DNA of 64,000 nucleotides from UBA9620 sp965220695. GTDB taxonomy: Bacteria > Acidobacteriota > Vicinamibacteria > Vicinamibacterales > UBA8438. The stretch is taken from contig OZ244838.1 in the NCBI GenBank assembly GCA_965220695.1, positions 2,356,001 through 2,420,000 of the forward strand, read 5' to 3'. The position numbers and the translations under genes are program-made. Positions 1 through 10,903 of the stretch are shown here, piece after piece. The notes beneath the pieces are model-generated. The model did not search any database, had not been told where the DNA came from, and saw only the letters and a program-made list of their open reading frames with translations. How positions within the stretch are numbered: the stretch's first letter is position 1; each line of letters starts with the position of its first letter.

Positions 1-74
1 CGGAGCGCGCCGACGAGATGGCCGAGATGCAGCTTGCCGGTTGGACGCATGCCGGAGACGACGCGTGGCTTCAC
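1..74 (-). CDS. trpS: Tryptophanyl-tRNA synthetase, 5' end only
   Basis: Cut by the window edge; about 24 codons are visible. Read from a GTG start at 74, the peptide contains VVSGMRPTGKLHLGHLVGAL, the N-terminal signature of class I tryptophanyl-tRNA synthetase. HLGH is the HIGH-type ATP-binding motif and MRPTGKLHLGH is characteristic of TrpRS. The enzyme charges tRNA-Trp with tryptophan in the cytoplasm. The GTG start overlaps the TGA stop of the upstream M50 protease gene (GTGA), which indicates translational coupling. From memory, an M50 protease next to trpS is a common bacterial arrangement. The gene is too short for open reading frame surveys and was found by reading the minus strand. 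Confidence 0.85.
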   Translation of the reverse strand, partial: MKPRVVSGMRPTGKLHLGHLVGAL

Positions 75-706
75 GGTAACAACCACCCCATGAGAAAGGA
101 CAGCGGCGGACCGATCAGGCGGTACAGCCAGCCGGTCGCCATGAGGACGATGAGGATGACGAAGCCGTACGGCCGGATCAGCCGATCATAGCTTGCCGCG
201 GCAGACTCCGGCAGCATCCCCGCCAGGACGTTCCCGCCGTCGAGCGGCGGAATCGGCAACATGTTGAAGACCGCCAGCAGCAGATTCAACTGCAGCATGG
301 CGAACCCGACCGTCGCCATGGCCCCCGGCAGTCCTTCGGACGCGCCAAGCCCGCCCGGTACCGCGCCGAGGAGCAACGACGCGGCGATGGCCAGCAGGAT
401 GTTGCTGGCAGGTCCGGCCGCGGCGATCATCAGGAAATCTCGGCGAAAGTGCTGCAGGTTGGCCGGGTTGACCGGGACCGGCTTGGCCCACCCGAAAACG
501 AATCCGCCCGCCAGCAATCCGAGCAACGGCAGCAGCACGGTGCCGATTGGGTCGATATGTACGACCGGGTTCAGCGAGATGCGCCCCAGCCGCCGGGCGG
601 TCGGGTCCCCGTACCAGTCCGCGGTCACGGCGTGCGCCGTTTCGTGGACCGTCAGCGAGAAGAGCAGAACGGAGAGGATGATGAGGCTCTGGCCGATATC
701 TGGCAA
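71..706 (-). CDS. Site-2 protease family (M50) membrane metalloprotease
   Basis: A 211-residue integral membrane protein. HETAH at residues 21-25 is the HExxH zinc and catalytic motif of M50 intramembrane proteases, and PIPPLDGG near residues 151-158 supplies the third zinc ligand (Asp156). NPVVHIDPIGT (about 46-56) and AAAGPASN (about 95-102) are also typical of the short M50B family. Four to five hydrophobic segments are visible. Members cut substrates within the membrane; the substrate of this short, PDZ-free type cannot be inferred. It lies 29 bp downstream of uvrC on the same strand, and its stop overlaps the trpS start, so the three genes may be co-transcribed. Confidence 0.9.
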   Translation of the reverse strand: MPDIGQSLIILSVLLFSLTVHETAHAVTADWYGDPTARRLGRISLNPVVHIDPIGTVLLPLLGLLAGGFVFGWAKPVPVNPANLQHFRRDFLMIAAAGPASNILLAIAASLLLGAVPGGLGASEGLPGAMATVGFAMLQLNLLLAVFNMLPIPPLDGGNVLAGMLPESAAASYDRLIRPYGFVILIVLMATGWLYRLIGPPLSFLMGWLLP

Positions 707-735
707 GTCGCACCAGCATACGGGTACCGGACAGG

Positions 736-2700
736 TCAGGGCAAGTCGGCAGCGCCTCGTATCCTACCGGCGAAGTGACCCAGCACCGCGTCAGCCAGCC
801 TCGGGCCGAGCAGCGGCACGAGCTCTTCGCGAGTGGCGCGTCTGACGTTGGCGACGCTTCCGAAGCGGGTCAGCAGCGCGCGGCGCCGTTGCGCGCCGAC
901 CCCCGGAATGTCGTCGAGCTCCGACTGGAAGTCGCGCCGGGCCCGCGCGCTGCGGTGATACGTCACCGCGAACCGGTGCGCCTCGTCGCGCATCCGCTGC
1001 AACAGCAGCAGCGCCGGGCTGTCCGGCTCGAAGATGATCGGCTCGGCGGCGTCACGGGTGAACACGAGTTCTTCCTTCTTTGCAAGGCCGACCGCCACGA
1101 GATTCGACTGACCCAGCGTCGCGAACGCCGCGTAGGCTGCCGACAGTTGCCCCTTGCCCCCGTCGATGACCACCAGATCAGGCAGCGGCCCGCCTTCGTC
1201 GAGCAGACGGCGATACCTTCGACCGACCACCTCCTGCATCGAGGCGAAATCGTCGAGCAGACGGCCCTGCTCGGGCGCCGGAACCGCACCGGACGACGGC
1301 GATGCCGTCTCCGGCGCCGGTGCCGCCGGCCGCGGGGCGCGTCGCGACCGACGGCGGCCCGGCCCGGCCGGACTCGTACGCGCGTCACCCCAGGCGCCGC
1401 CGCGCACCCGGTATTTGCGGTACTCCTTGCGCACCAGCGCACCGTCCTCGCAGACCACCATCGAGCCCACCGTCTCGCTACCCTGAATGGTCGAGATGTC
1501 GAAACACTCGATACGGCGGGGCGTCGCGGGCAATCCGAGCGCCCCCTGCAACTCGTCGAGGGCGGCGCCCCGCACCCGTGCCTCGTCGCTGTAGCGCGAC
1601 CGGTAGGCCAGTGCGGCGTTGCGGGTGGCCAGGTCCAGCAGTCCACGCTTCTCGCCCCGCTTCGGAACCGACAGCTTCACCTTCCGCCCGGCGTGCTCGC
1701 CCAGCCACCGTTCGAGTGCGTCCTGGTCTTCGACCTCGACGGGAAGATGCACCTCCGGCGGCGCCGCGCGCACCTCGTAAAACTGCTGCACTGCCGCCTG
1801 CACCGTCTCTTTCTGGCTCGGCGGGTCCCCGTCCGCTGCATCCGCGGTCAACTCGACCCGTTCAATCACCCGTCCGCCGCGCATCTGGAACACCTGGATC
1901 ACAGCGCCCGCGCGGCCGGTCCTGACCCCGAACGCGTCCCGGTCTCCGAGCCGGACGTTCGACATCTTCTGCTGCCGGTCGCGCAACGTCTCGATCGTCG
2001 CGATGGCGTCGCGCGTCTGGGCCGCCTCCTCGTATCGCAGCTCGTCCGACGCCGCCCGCATGCGCTGCTTCAACTCGGCGATCAACTCGGCGTTTCGCCC
2101 CTCGAGAAACATCCGGGCGTGCTCGACCGCGTCGGCGTAGCGCTCCCGGCTGCAGATCTCCTCGACGCAGGGAGCCACGCAACGATTGATGTCGTATTCG
2201 AGACACGCCCGGCCGCGCTTGCCGGTGATGACCTCGTTGCAGGACCTGATGCCGAACAGCTTGTGGGTGAGCGACATCGTCTTGCGGGCCAGGGTCGCGG
2301 GCAGGAACGGTCCGGCGTAGTAATTCCCATCGCGCGCGACGCGCCGGGCCACCCGCACACGGGGAAACGCCTCAGCCGTGGTCAACTGCAGGTACGGGTA
2401 GTTCTTGTCGTCTCTCAGCAGGATGTTGAAGCGGGGCGCGCGCTGCTTGATGAGATGGTTCTCGAGTGCCAGCGCCTCGACGAGCGAGTCGGTGACGATG
2501 ACCTCCAGCCTGGTCACCTCGTCGAGCAGCGCGTCCGTCTTCGGGCTCGACCCGTAGGCGGTCAGATAGCTGCGGACGCGGTCGCGCAGGGCGCGGGCGC
2601 GGCCGATGTAGAGCGTGTCGCCGGCAGAATTGATGTACAGGTAGACACCCGGTTGCTCCGGCAGACGGCTGATCTGCGCCTTGAGATCGCGAATGGCCAT
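736..2700 (-). CDS. uvrC: UvrABC system protein C (excinuclease subunit)
   Basis: 654 residues. An N-terminal GIY-YIG nuclease domain (GVYLY near 18, LYIGRA near 30) makes the 3' incision. A UVR motif (about 205-240) binds UvrB. The RNase H-like endonuclease domain that makes the 5' incision (VVIDGGKGQLSAA) and C-terminal helix-hairpin-helices (IPGVGAQRRRALL) follow. It acts in nucleotide excision repair with UvrA, also present at 4994-7897. Unusual: an Arg/Pro/Ala-rich segment of about 45 residues (roughly 433-477, nt 1268-1402) sits between YRKYRVRG and DDFASMQEV, which are nearly contiguous in most UvrC proteins. The reading frame stays open through it, so the gene appears functional. Confidence 0.97.
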   Translation of the reverse strand: MAIRDLKAQISRLPEQPGVYLYINSAGDTLYIGRARALRDRVRSYLTAYGSSPKTDALLDEVTRLEVIVTDSLVEALALENHLIKQRAPRFNILLRDDKNYPYLQLTTAEAFPRVRVARRVARDGNYYAGPFLPATLARKTMSLTHKLFGIRSCNEVITGKRGRACLEYDINRCVAPCVEEICSRERYADAVEHARMFLEGRNAELIAELKQRMRAASDELRYEEAAQTRDAIATIETLRDRQQKMSNVRLGDRDAFGVRTGRAGAVIQVFQMRGGRVIERVELTADAADGDPPSQKETVQAAVQQFYEVRAAPPEVHLPVEVEDQDALERWLGEHAGRKVKLSVPKRGEKRGLLDLATRNAALAYRSRYSDEARVRGAALDELQGALGLPATPRRIECFDISTIQGSETVGSMVVCEDGALVRKEYRKYRVRGGAWGDARTSPAGPGRRRSRRAPRPAAPAPETASPSSGAVPAPEQGRLLDDFASMQEVVGRRYRRLLDEGGPLPDLVVIDGGKGQLSAAYAAFATLGQSNLVAVGLAKKEELVFTRDAAEPIIFEPDSPALLLLQRMRDEAHRFAVTYHRSARARRDFQSELDDIPGVGAQRRRALLTRFGSVANVRRATREELVPLLGPRLADAVLGHFAGRIRGAADLP

Positions 2701-2778
2701 GGGCTACACTTCGTGGGCCGACCCGTTGGCGGCATTATAGCTTTCGCATTTCCGGCTACTGGCCTCCGTTTTCCAGGC

Positions 2779-3378
2779 ATGACGTTCACCGGCGCCATCG
2801 GCGCCGCCTGCATGTTCCCGCTTCGTGCCATCATCGGCGCCTGCGCGGCGTTGCGCATTCACCCGAACGTGCTCACGCTCGTCGGGGTGGTTGTCAATTT
2901 CGTGGCCGCCTGGCACTTCGCCATGGGCAAGTTCGTCACTGCCGGCTTCATCATGCTGGTCGCCAACATCTTCGATTTCATCGACGGCAAGGTGGCCGAA
3001 GCCACCGGCCTCTCGTCAGACTTCGGCGGGTTCTGGGACTCGGTGATGGATCGCTTTTCGGATCTGTCGCTCTTCATCGGGGTGATCTATCTGTACGCCG
3101 AGCTCGGACGGACCGATTACGTCATGATCGCCGCGTTCGCAATGATGTTCTCGGTCATGACCAGCTATACGCGGGCGCGCGCCGAGTCGATGATCGACAA
3201 GTGCAAGGTCGGCTTCATGGAGCGGCCGGAGCGGATCGTGCTGGTGATGATCGGGGCGTTCACCAACCGCATGGGCGCCGTGCTCTGGGTGATTCTGGTG
3301 CTCTCGATCGTGACGGTGCTCGACCGCATCTACTTCACATGGCGGGCGCTCAACCCGCAGGGGTCACGGGCGGCATGA
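2779..3378 (+). CDS. CDP-alcohol phosphatidyltransferase family protein
   Basis: 199 residues, mostly transmembrane helices. The family signature D-x2-DG-x2-AR-x8-G-x3-D-x3-D is recognisable as FDFIDGKVAEATG followed by the G and D positions: D66, D69, G70, G83, D87 and D91. The metal-binding aspartates are all present, but the Arg after Ala73 is Glu74. The enzyme would transfer a phosphoalcohol from a CDP-lipid to an acceptor in phospholipid synthesis at the inner membrane; the acceptor cannot be predicted. The start is the first Met that leaves a complete family N-terminus, because the open frame continues far upstream antisense to uvrC. Its stop overlaps the next start (ATGA). Confidence 0.85.
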   Translation: MTFTGAIGAACMFPLRAIIGACAALRIHPNVLTLVGVVVNFVAAWHFAMGKFVTAGFIMLVANIFDFIDGKVAEATGLSSDFGGFWDSVMDRFSDLSLFIGVIYLYAELGRTDYVMIAAFAMMFSVMTSYTRARAESMIDKCKVGFMERPERIVLVMIGAFTNRMGAVLWVILVLSIVTVLDRIYFTWRALNPQGSRAA

Positions 3379-3575
3379 ACCTGTTCACGATTCCCGCGCG
3401 GGCCGTCTGGCACGCCCTGTTCTGGACTTTCGACCGCGCCACCTGGCAGTACGACCTCATGGTCATCGCCATTCTCGCGTTCGTCTGGCTGACCCCGCCG
3501 GCCTGGATCGGGGACCCGACGGCAACGGGACCGGGACTGATCGGCATCATCCTCGACCAGCTCGGCGGTCCGTGA
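3375..3575 (+). CDS. Small hydrophobic membrane protein, unknown function
   Basis: 66 residues starting MNLFTIPARAVWHALFW, with one clear membrane helix around residues 27-45 (LMVIAILAFVWLTPPAW). The ATG overlaps the stop of the phosphatidyltransferase gene by 4 bp (ATGA), which decides the start and implies translational coupling. It may be a partner or an accessory of that enzyme; this is inference from context. No family is recognised. Confidence 0.7.
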   Translation: MNLFTIPARAVWHALFWTFDRATWQYDLMVIAILAFVWLTPPAWIGDPTATGPGLIGIILDQLGGP

Positions 3576-3599
3576 CGTACGATCCGCGCCGCATCGGGA

Positions 3600-3622
3600 C
3601 CGTCGCCGGCCCGGGCCGACGG
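3600..3622. terminator. GC-rich inverted repeat between convergent genes
   Basis: CCGTCG and CGACGG arms flank a GC-rich centre, in the 48-bp gap between the convergent small membrane gene (plus) and the 3624-4208 gene (minus). No T-tract follows on either strand, so a rho-independent terminator is possible but not certain. Confidence 0.35.
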
Positions 3623-3623
3623 C

Positions 3624-4208
3624 TCAGACCACGTCCCGCTCGTCCGCACCCAGATCGAGCCCCTTGCCCATGAAATGAATGTCGTGCGCGGCAATTCTGT
3701 CGCGCAGCAGCCGGCGCACCTCGCCGTACCGCGCCTGCGGCACGTCCAGGCGCCGCACCAGACCCCGCGTGCGGTGAATCACGACGAGCGTCAGGTCCGT
3801 GCCTTCCCGCCACGACAGTCCGCCAATCTGCGCGTAGGGCACGAATCCGGTGTCGGCCCAGATGCCCCCCTCATAGAAGCCGTGCCCGATCTTGAGGCTG
3901 AACGGAAACGCGTAGGCGTAGTAGAGGAACATCATCCCCTCGCCGAACGCGTCGGCGGGGGGCAGCGACTGCACCACCAGCTTCACGAAGACCAGGATGC
4001 CGAAGACCAGGCCCAGTGCCAGGGAGATGCCGTAGAAGCGCGGACGGCGCGGGGGCCACGTCAACTGCGCGGTCGAGCGCAGCCGCCAGAACCGGATGAA
4101 CCGCCACAGCAGACGCAGGTTGACGACCAGAAATCCGGCGCCGAGGACCCACAGGGCAGAGGGGAGGATGCCATCGAGAACGACGCGGGACGTAACGTCC
4201 GCTGGCAC
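3624..4208 (-). CDS. Hypothetical membrane protein
   Basis: 194 residues from a GTG start at 4208, chosen because it begins 2 bp after the efp stop; the frame itself is open much further upstream, antisense to nothing annotated but across efp. Two to three membrane helices are seen: about 10-28, about 60-80 (GISLALGLVFGILVFVKLVV) and a weaker one near 95-110. A soluble C-terminal part follows (WREGTDLTLVVIHRTRGLV), resembling membrane proteins with a PH-like cytosolic tail. No catalytic motif is visible and the function is unknown. It is likely co-transcribed with efp. Confidence 0.65.
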   Translation of the reverse strand: MPADVTSRVVLDGILPSALWVLGAGFLVVNLRLLWRFIRFWRLRSTAQLTWPPRRPRFYGISLALGLVFGILVFVKLVVQSLPPADAFGEGMMFLYYAYAFPFSLKIGHGFYEGGIWADTGFVPYAQIGGLSWREGTDLTLVVIHRTRGLVRRLDVPQARYGEVRRLLRDRIAAHDIHFMGKGLDLGADERDVV

Positions 4209-4210
4209 GG

Positions 4211-4774
4211 TCAGGCCCGCGACTGGTATTCGCCGGTCTCGGTGTTGACCCGCACCGTATCGCCGTCGCTGATGAACGGCGGCACCTGCACCACGAGACC
4301 GGTCTCGAGCCGCGCCGGCTTGAGTTGGGCGTTGGCGGTCGCCCCCTTGATCGCGGGCGCCGTTTCCTGCACCTTCAACTCGACCGTCGCCGGCAGATTG
4401 AGCCCGACCGCTTCGCCTTCGAACAATGACACTTTGATGGTCGCCTCGGGCAGCAGATAGTGCACCCACTCCCCCAGCGCGCCGGCAGTCATCTCGACCT
4501 GATCGTAGGTCTCGAGGTCCATGAAATGAAACGTGCCGCCGTCGCGGTACGTGAACTGCATCTCGCGATCGTCCAACATCGCGCGTTGGACGAACTCGAC
4601 CGACCGGAACTTGTGATCGAGCAACGTACCTGCCTTGACGCGGCGCAGGCGCGACTGCACGAATGCCTTTCCTTTCCCGGGGGTCAGATGGTTGACGTCG
4701 AGCACGCGGTACAGCTCGTCGTGCAGCTTGATCAGTTGGCCTTTGCGAAGGCGCGTGGCTTGGATGGCGTCCAT
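4211..4774 (-). CDS. efp: Translation elongation factor P
   Basis: 187 residues, the normal EF-P length. It binds ribosomes stalled at polyproline and stimulates peptide-bond formation. The KOW-like N-terminal domain starts MDAIQATRLRKGQLI. The modification loop reads PGKGKAF with Lys34 at the tip, which in the family may be beta-lysylated or otherwise modified; no modification enzyme (EpmA, EpmB, EarP) is seen in this window. The C-terminal OB domain ends FISDGDTVRVNTETGEYQSR. The ATG at 4774 was preferred over upstream in-frame starts because it gives the canonical N-terminus. It lies 219 bp downstream of uvrA and 2 bp upstream of a membrane gene on the same strand. Confidence 0.95.
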   Translation of the reverse strand: MDAIQATRLRKGQLIKLHDELYRVLDVNHLTPGKGKAFVQSRLRRVKAGTLLDHKFRSVEFVQRAMLDDREMQFTYRDGGTFHFMDLETYDQVEMTAGALGEWVHYLLPEATIKVSLFEGEAVGLNLPATVELKVQETAPAIKGATANAQLKPARLETGLVVQVPPFISDGDTVRVNTETGEYQSRA

Positions 4775-4993
4775 GGACAAGAACAACGGATGAGGAACGG
4801 ACGACCGGCGAGGGCCGCTCGAACGTCCGCCGGTCGACGTGCCCGGCAACCTGGAAATCGTACCATAGGGACGCAGGCCCGCCAACCGGGGACCGGCAGT
4901 CGCCGGAGCCCCGCCGGGCCCCTGTCCAGGGCCGGGCGCACCGCCACTCTCCGTGCAACGCGGGGTTCCACCTCGGACTGCCGGCGGTACGAC

Positions 4994-7897
4994 TCACGAA
5001 AGCAGGGGGCGCAGATACCTGCCGGTGTGCGAGGAGTCGTCCATGGCGATCTGCTCCGGGGTCCCGACCGCGACGACCTGTCCCCCGCCGGCGCCGCCCT
5101 CCGGCCCCAGATCGATGATCCAGTCAGCGGTCTTGATCACGTCGAGATTGTGCTCGATCACCAGCAGGCTGTTGCCGGCATCGAGCAGCTTGCGGAACGC
5201 CGCCAGCAGCTTGGCGATGTCGTCGAAATGCAGGCCGGTGGTCGGCTCGTCGAGAATGTACAGCGTGCGGTCGGTCTTGCGGGACGACAGATGGGCGGCA
5301 ATCTTGACGCGCTGCGCCTCGCCGCCGGACAAGGTCGTGGCGGGCTGTCCCAGCCGCAGGTAACCGAGCCCGATCTCGTCCAGGATGTGCAGGCGCCGCA
5401 CCACCTTCGGCGAGCCGGTGAAGAACGACAGCGCTTCCCGGACCGTCATCTGCAACACGCCGTCGATGCTGCGGTCGCGGTAGCGAATGTCGAGCACCCG
5501 CGGCTTGAATCGGCGCCCGTCGCACTGGTCGCAGGGGACATACACGTCGGCGAGAAACTGCATCTCGACCCGTACGACCCCCTCGCCGTCACACCCGTCG
5601 CATCGCCCGCCCGGCACGTTGAACGAGAAGTGACTCGCGGTCAGTCCGTTGGCGCGTGCGTCTCTCGTATGCGAGAAGATCTCGCGAATCGGATCGAACG
5701 CCTTCAGGTAGGTGACCGGATTCGACCTGGGCGTGCGTCCGATGGGCGCCTGGTCGACCAGCGCGGCGTCGGAGATCAGCTCGACGCCCTCGAGACGATC
5801 GTGCGCACCGACCGGCTTGTCCCAGACCCCCTTGGCCCGCTTGACCGCGGAGTAGATGACGTCGTGCACCAGCGTGGATTTGCCTGAACCGCTGACCCCG
5901 GTGACACAGGTCAACGTATTCAGCGGCACATCGACATCGATCCGCCGCAGATTGTGCGCGCGCGCCCCGGTCACGCTCAACGAGAGCGGCGCATGCTTCG
6001 GCCGGCTGGCCGGAAGCGGAATGCACAGGTCGCCGCGCAGGTACTTGGCGGTCAGCGACCGCGGCTCCGCGAGCAGGCCCTCGAACGACCCGGCGTGAAT
6101 GATGCGCCCCCCGCGATCTCCCGCTCCGAGCCCCAGGTCGACGACAACGTCTCCCATGCGGATGGTGTCGGCGTCATGCTCGACCACCAGTACGGTGTTC
6201 CCCTGGTCACGGAGCTTGCGCAGAATCGCGATGAGCCGCTCATTGTCCCGCGGATGCAACCCGATCGAAGGTTCGTCCAGTACGTACAGGGTCCCGACGA
6301 GCGCCGAGCCGAGCGCGGTCGCAAGATTGATGCGCTGGGCCTCGCCCCCGGACAGGGTCGACGAGAGCCGGTCGAGTGTCAGGTACCCGAGACCGACGTC
6401 ACGCAGAAACGACAACCGCCGGTCGATCTCGGCGACGATGCCGGCGGCCACCGCGCGCTTGGCCTCGCTCAGATCGAGCGTCTCGAAGAACCTGGCGGCG
6501 TCAACGATGGTCAGCGCGCAGACCGCGTCGATGGAGCGCCCACCGACATCCACGTCTCGGGCTGCGCGGCGCAACCTCGTGCCGGCGCAGTCCGGACAAC
6601 TCATGTAGCTGCGGTAGCGGCTCAGAAAGACCCGCACGTGGACCTTGTATTTCTTCCGTTCCAACCCGCGGAAGAAACCCTGGATGCCGCCGTACTCGGC
6701 CCCGTTGCCCTGCACGACAAACGCGCGCTCCTCGTCGGTCAGGTCCCGCCACGGCGTCGTCAACCGTACGCCGCCGGCTTGCGCCGCCCGTTTGAGATCG
6801 GCCGATTGCGACCGGTAGTTCGGCTTCGTCCACGGCTCTATGGCGTCCTGCCGGATGGACTTGCTCGGGTCCGGCACCACGAGATTCAGATCGAGCTCGA
6901 TGACGTTGCCGAAACCGTGACAGGTGGGACACGCGCCGAACGGGCTGTTGAACGAAAACAGCCGCGGCTCCGGCGTCTCGTAGGCAATCTCGCAGCGGCG
7001 GCATTCGAACCGCTCGCTGAACCGGTGCATCACCGCGGCGCCAGGCGCCTCGGCACCGCCGACCTCCATCGCGAACATCGACCCGCCGCCCTCAGCGTAG
7101 GCGGTTTCCACCGAGTCGGTCACGCGGGCCAGCAGATCCGCCCGCACCTGCACGCGGTCGACGACTACCTGCAGGACCGTGCAGTCCGCCACCGCCGGCG
7201 GGTCGACGTCCTCGAACCGGACCGCGCGGCCGTCGATCGCCAGCCGCCCGAAGCCCCTCTTGCGCAACGCACGGAGAGCGGCGTCGACCGGGGCCTCGCC
7301 ACCCGCCCCACCGGCGGTCAGCGATTCGCTGTCCAGCGGCGCGGACGGTTCCTCCGACCCGGACTCGTCCACACCAGTGCTCCCGCCGCCGTTGATCTGC
7401 GTGACGAGGGGAAACTCGAACCCCAGCAGCAAACGCGTCCCCGCCGGCAGCCCCAGCACCTGCCGCGCCACCGCTTCGGCCGACTCGCGCGTCACGTCGG
7501 ACCCGCACTGCCGGCAGGTCGTGCGGCCCACGCGTGCGAAGAGCAACCGCAGGTAGTCGTGAATCTCCGTCGTCGTGCCGACGGTGGACCGCGGGTTCCG
7601 AATGCTGTTCTTCTGGCGGATCGCGATAGCGGGACAGATCCCGGCAATCTCGTCGACATCCGGCTTTTCCATCCGTTCGAGAAACTGCCGGGCGTACGCC
7701 GACAACGATTCGACATACCGGCGCTGCCCCTCGGCGTAGATCGTGTCGAACGCCAGCGAGGACTTGCCAGAGCCGCTGACCCCCGTCAGGACGATCAACT
7801 TCCCCATCGGCAGGGTCAGATCGACGTTCTTCAGATTGTGGGTACGGGCCCCTCGAATCACGAGGTGTCCGTTGCGGCCGATCGGAGTCTCTGGCAT
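4994..7897 (-). CDS. uvrA: UvrABC system protein A (excinuclease ATPase)
   Basis: 967 residues. The damage-recognition ATPase of nucleotide excision repair has two ABC modules. Both Walker A motifs (GVSGSGKSS near 40 and GVSGSGKST near 660) and both signature motifs (LSGGEAQRI and LSGGEAQRV) are present. Zinc-finger cysteines are visible: CRQC near 150, CRRC with CPTC in the first module, and CDGC with CDQC in the second. A Gly/Ser/Glu-rich loop (about 171-202, GGGSTGVDESGSEEPSAP) appears to be a lineage-specific insertion in the signature domain. Start MPETPIGRNGHLVIRGARTH fits the family N-terminus. Confidence 0.97.
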   Translation of the reverse strand: MPETPIGRNGHLVIRGARTHNLKNVDLTLPMGKLIVLTGVSGSGKSSLAFDTIYAEGQRRYVESLSAYARQFLERMEKPDVDEIAGICPAIAIRQKNSIRNPRSTVGTTTEIHDYLRLLFARVGRTTCRQCGSDVTRESAEAVARQVLGLPAGTRLLLGFEFPLVTQINGGGSTGVDESGSEEPSAPLDSESLTAGGAGGEAPVDAALRALRKRGFGRLAIDGRAVRFEDVDPPAVADCTVLQVVVDRVQVRADLLARVTDSVETAYAEGGGSMFAMEVGGAEAPGAAVMHRFSERFECRRCEIAYETPEPRLFSFNSPFGACPTCHGFGNVIELDLNLVVPDPSKSIRQDAIEPWTKPNYRSQSADLKRAAQAGGVRLTTPWRDLTDEERAFVVQGNGAEYGGIQGFFRGLERKKYKVHVRVFLSRYRSYMSCPDCAGTRLRRAARDVDVGGRSIDAVCALTIVDAARFFETLDLSEAKRAVAAGIVAEIDRRLSFLRDVGLGYLTLDRLSSTLSGGEAQRINLATALGSALVGTLYVLDEPSIGLHPRDNERLIAILRKLRDQGNTVLVVEHDADTIRMGDVVVDLGLGAGDRGGRIIHAGSFEGLLAEPRSLTAKYLRGDLCIPLPASRPKHAPLSLSVTGARAHNLRRIDVDVPLNTLTCVTGVSGSGKSTLVHDVIYSAVKRAKGVWDKPVGAHDRLEGVELISDAALVDQAPIGRTPRSNPVTYLKAFDPIREIFSHTRDARANGLTASHFSFNVPGGRCDGCDGEGVVRVEMQFLADVYVPCDQCDGRRFKPRVLDIRYRDRSIDGVLQMTVREALSFFTGSPKVVRRLHILDEIGLGYLRLGQPATTLSGGEAQRVKIAAHLSSRKTDRTLYILDEPTTGLHFDDIAKLLAAFRKLLDAGNSLLVIEHNLDVIKTADWIIDLGPEGGAGGGQVVAVGTPEQIAMDDSSHTGRYLRPLLS

Positions 7898-8118
7898 CGC
7901 TCGCGGTCGGTGGCGAATTCCCCCGCCACCGCAACTGCCCAGTGTACCGCGGCGTGTGACGAGCGTCCATACGACAGGAGATGCGCGCCGGCGCGACCAC
8001 GTCCCGCCGGGTCATCTGCTACGATTCGGCGGTTTGGCCCTCGCCGCGGCCGATGGCGGACCCAGCCCATCCGGCAGCGCACCGAGCGCGGTGCGGCGCC
8101 CGGGCGCACCCTCCCGGG

Positions 8119-8166
8119 GCCGGCGCAGCTCGGTTGGTAGAGCAGCCGATTCGTAATCCGCTCAGG
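8119..8166 (+). pseudogene. Degenerate partial tRNA-Thr (CGT) copy
   Basis: The first 41 bases match the intact tRNA-Thr at 10717 at all but about four positions: acceptor 5' strand GCCGGCG, D-arm GCTC..GGTTGGTA..GAGC and anticodon loop TTCGTAA. The anticodon stem has a C-C mismatch. The variable and T-arm positions are scrambled (TCAGGCGGTTTTGAATTT) and there is no 3' acceptor strand or CCA. It cannot fold as a tRNA. It may be an old duplication or the remnant of an integration event. Confidence 0.65.
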
Positions 8167-8208
8167 CGGTTTTGAATTTAGTTCGGACCACTACCTCTCT
8201 CGTCGCGC

Positions 8209-10407
<2,199 letters not shown>

Positions 10408-10716
10408 GTTCTCTCCACTCGTCTTGTGCACGTCAGGCCGCGAGGGATTCGCGACCGGCTTCGAAGGACGATGCTCCATCCAGGTGAGCGTCGGGCGCTC
10501 ATCGGTGGCAACACCCATTTTATCAGCGCGTCGGGTGCAAGCGGGAGTCGCGCCCCACGGCGGGAACGGACTACAATGGGAGCATCGTGACTGCGAGGAC
10601 GAGGATCCTGCTCGTGCTCGCCTCGTCCGACGCAGGGGCTCTCATGCCGGCCGCACCACACGCCGTTTGGCTGGCAGGAATTCTATATCCTTGCACGTCA
10701 CTGATTCCAAAGGGAT
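10408..10716. other. katG leader and tRNA upstream region
   Basis: No complete gene is present. The left end carries the katG leader. On the plus strand a GTG-started stretch from about 10587 encodes a short hydrophobic signal-like peptide (TARTRILLVLASS) that runs into the tRNA without a conserved continuation; it may be the truncated 5' end of a lost gene. I see no clear promoter boxes. Confidence 0.3.
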
Positions 10717-10792
10717 GCCGGCGTAGCTCAGTTGGTAGAGCAGCTGATTCGTAATCAGCAGGTCAGCGGTTCGAGTCCGCTCGCCGGCTCCA
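10717..10792 (+). tRNA. tRNA-Thr (anticodon CGT)
   Basis: A complete cloverleaf. The acceptor arms GCCGGCG and CGCCGGC pair perfectly. The D-arm is GCTC/GAGC, the anticodon stem is GCTGA/TCAGC around loop TTCGTAA (anticodon CGT, reading ACG) and the T-arm is AGCGG/CCGCT around TTCGAGT. The discriminator is T and CCA is encoded. It is the intact counterpart of the remnant at 8119. Confidence 0.95.
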
Positions 10793-10903
10793 ATAGAATC
10801 GACAGACACGGACACGACCCTGCCCGGGTCGCCGGCGGACGGCTGAGCGGGGCGAACGGCGCCGACCCCGTCTGGCACGGCCGCACACGACCGGAGGGAG
10901 CGT

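Noticed and set aside
775..2778. Long plus-strand frame antisense to uvrC joining the phosphatidyltransferase
   Set aside because: The uvrC protein is clearly conserved on the other strand; the antisense part is Arg/Gly/Ala-rich shadow coding typical of high GC. Only the last 199 codons are real.
5954..8140. 728-codon plus-strand frame antisense to uvrA
   Set aside because: No recognisable motif; uvrA occupies the opposite strand with all family motifs.
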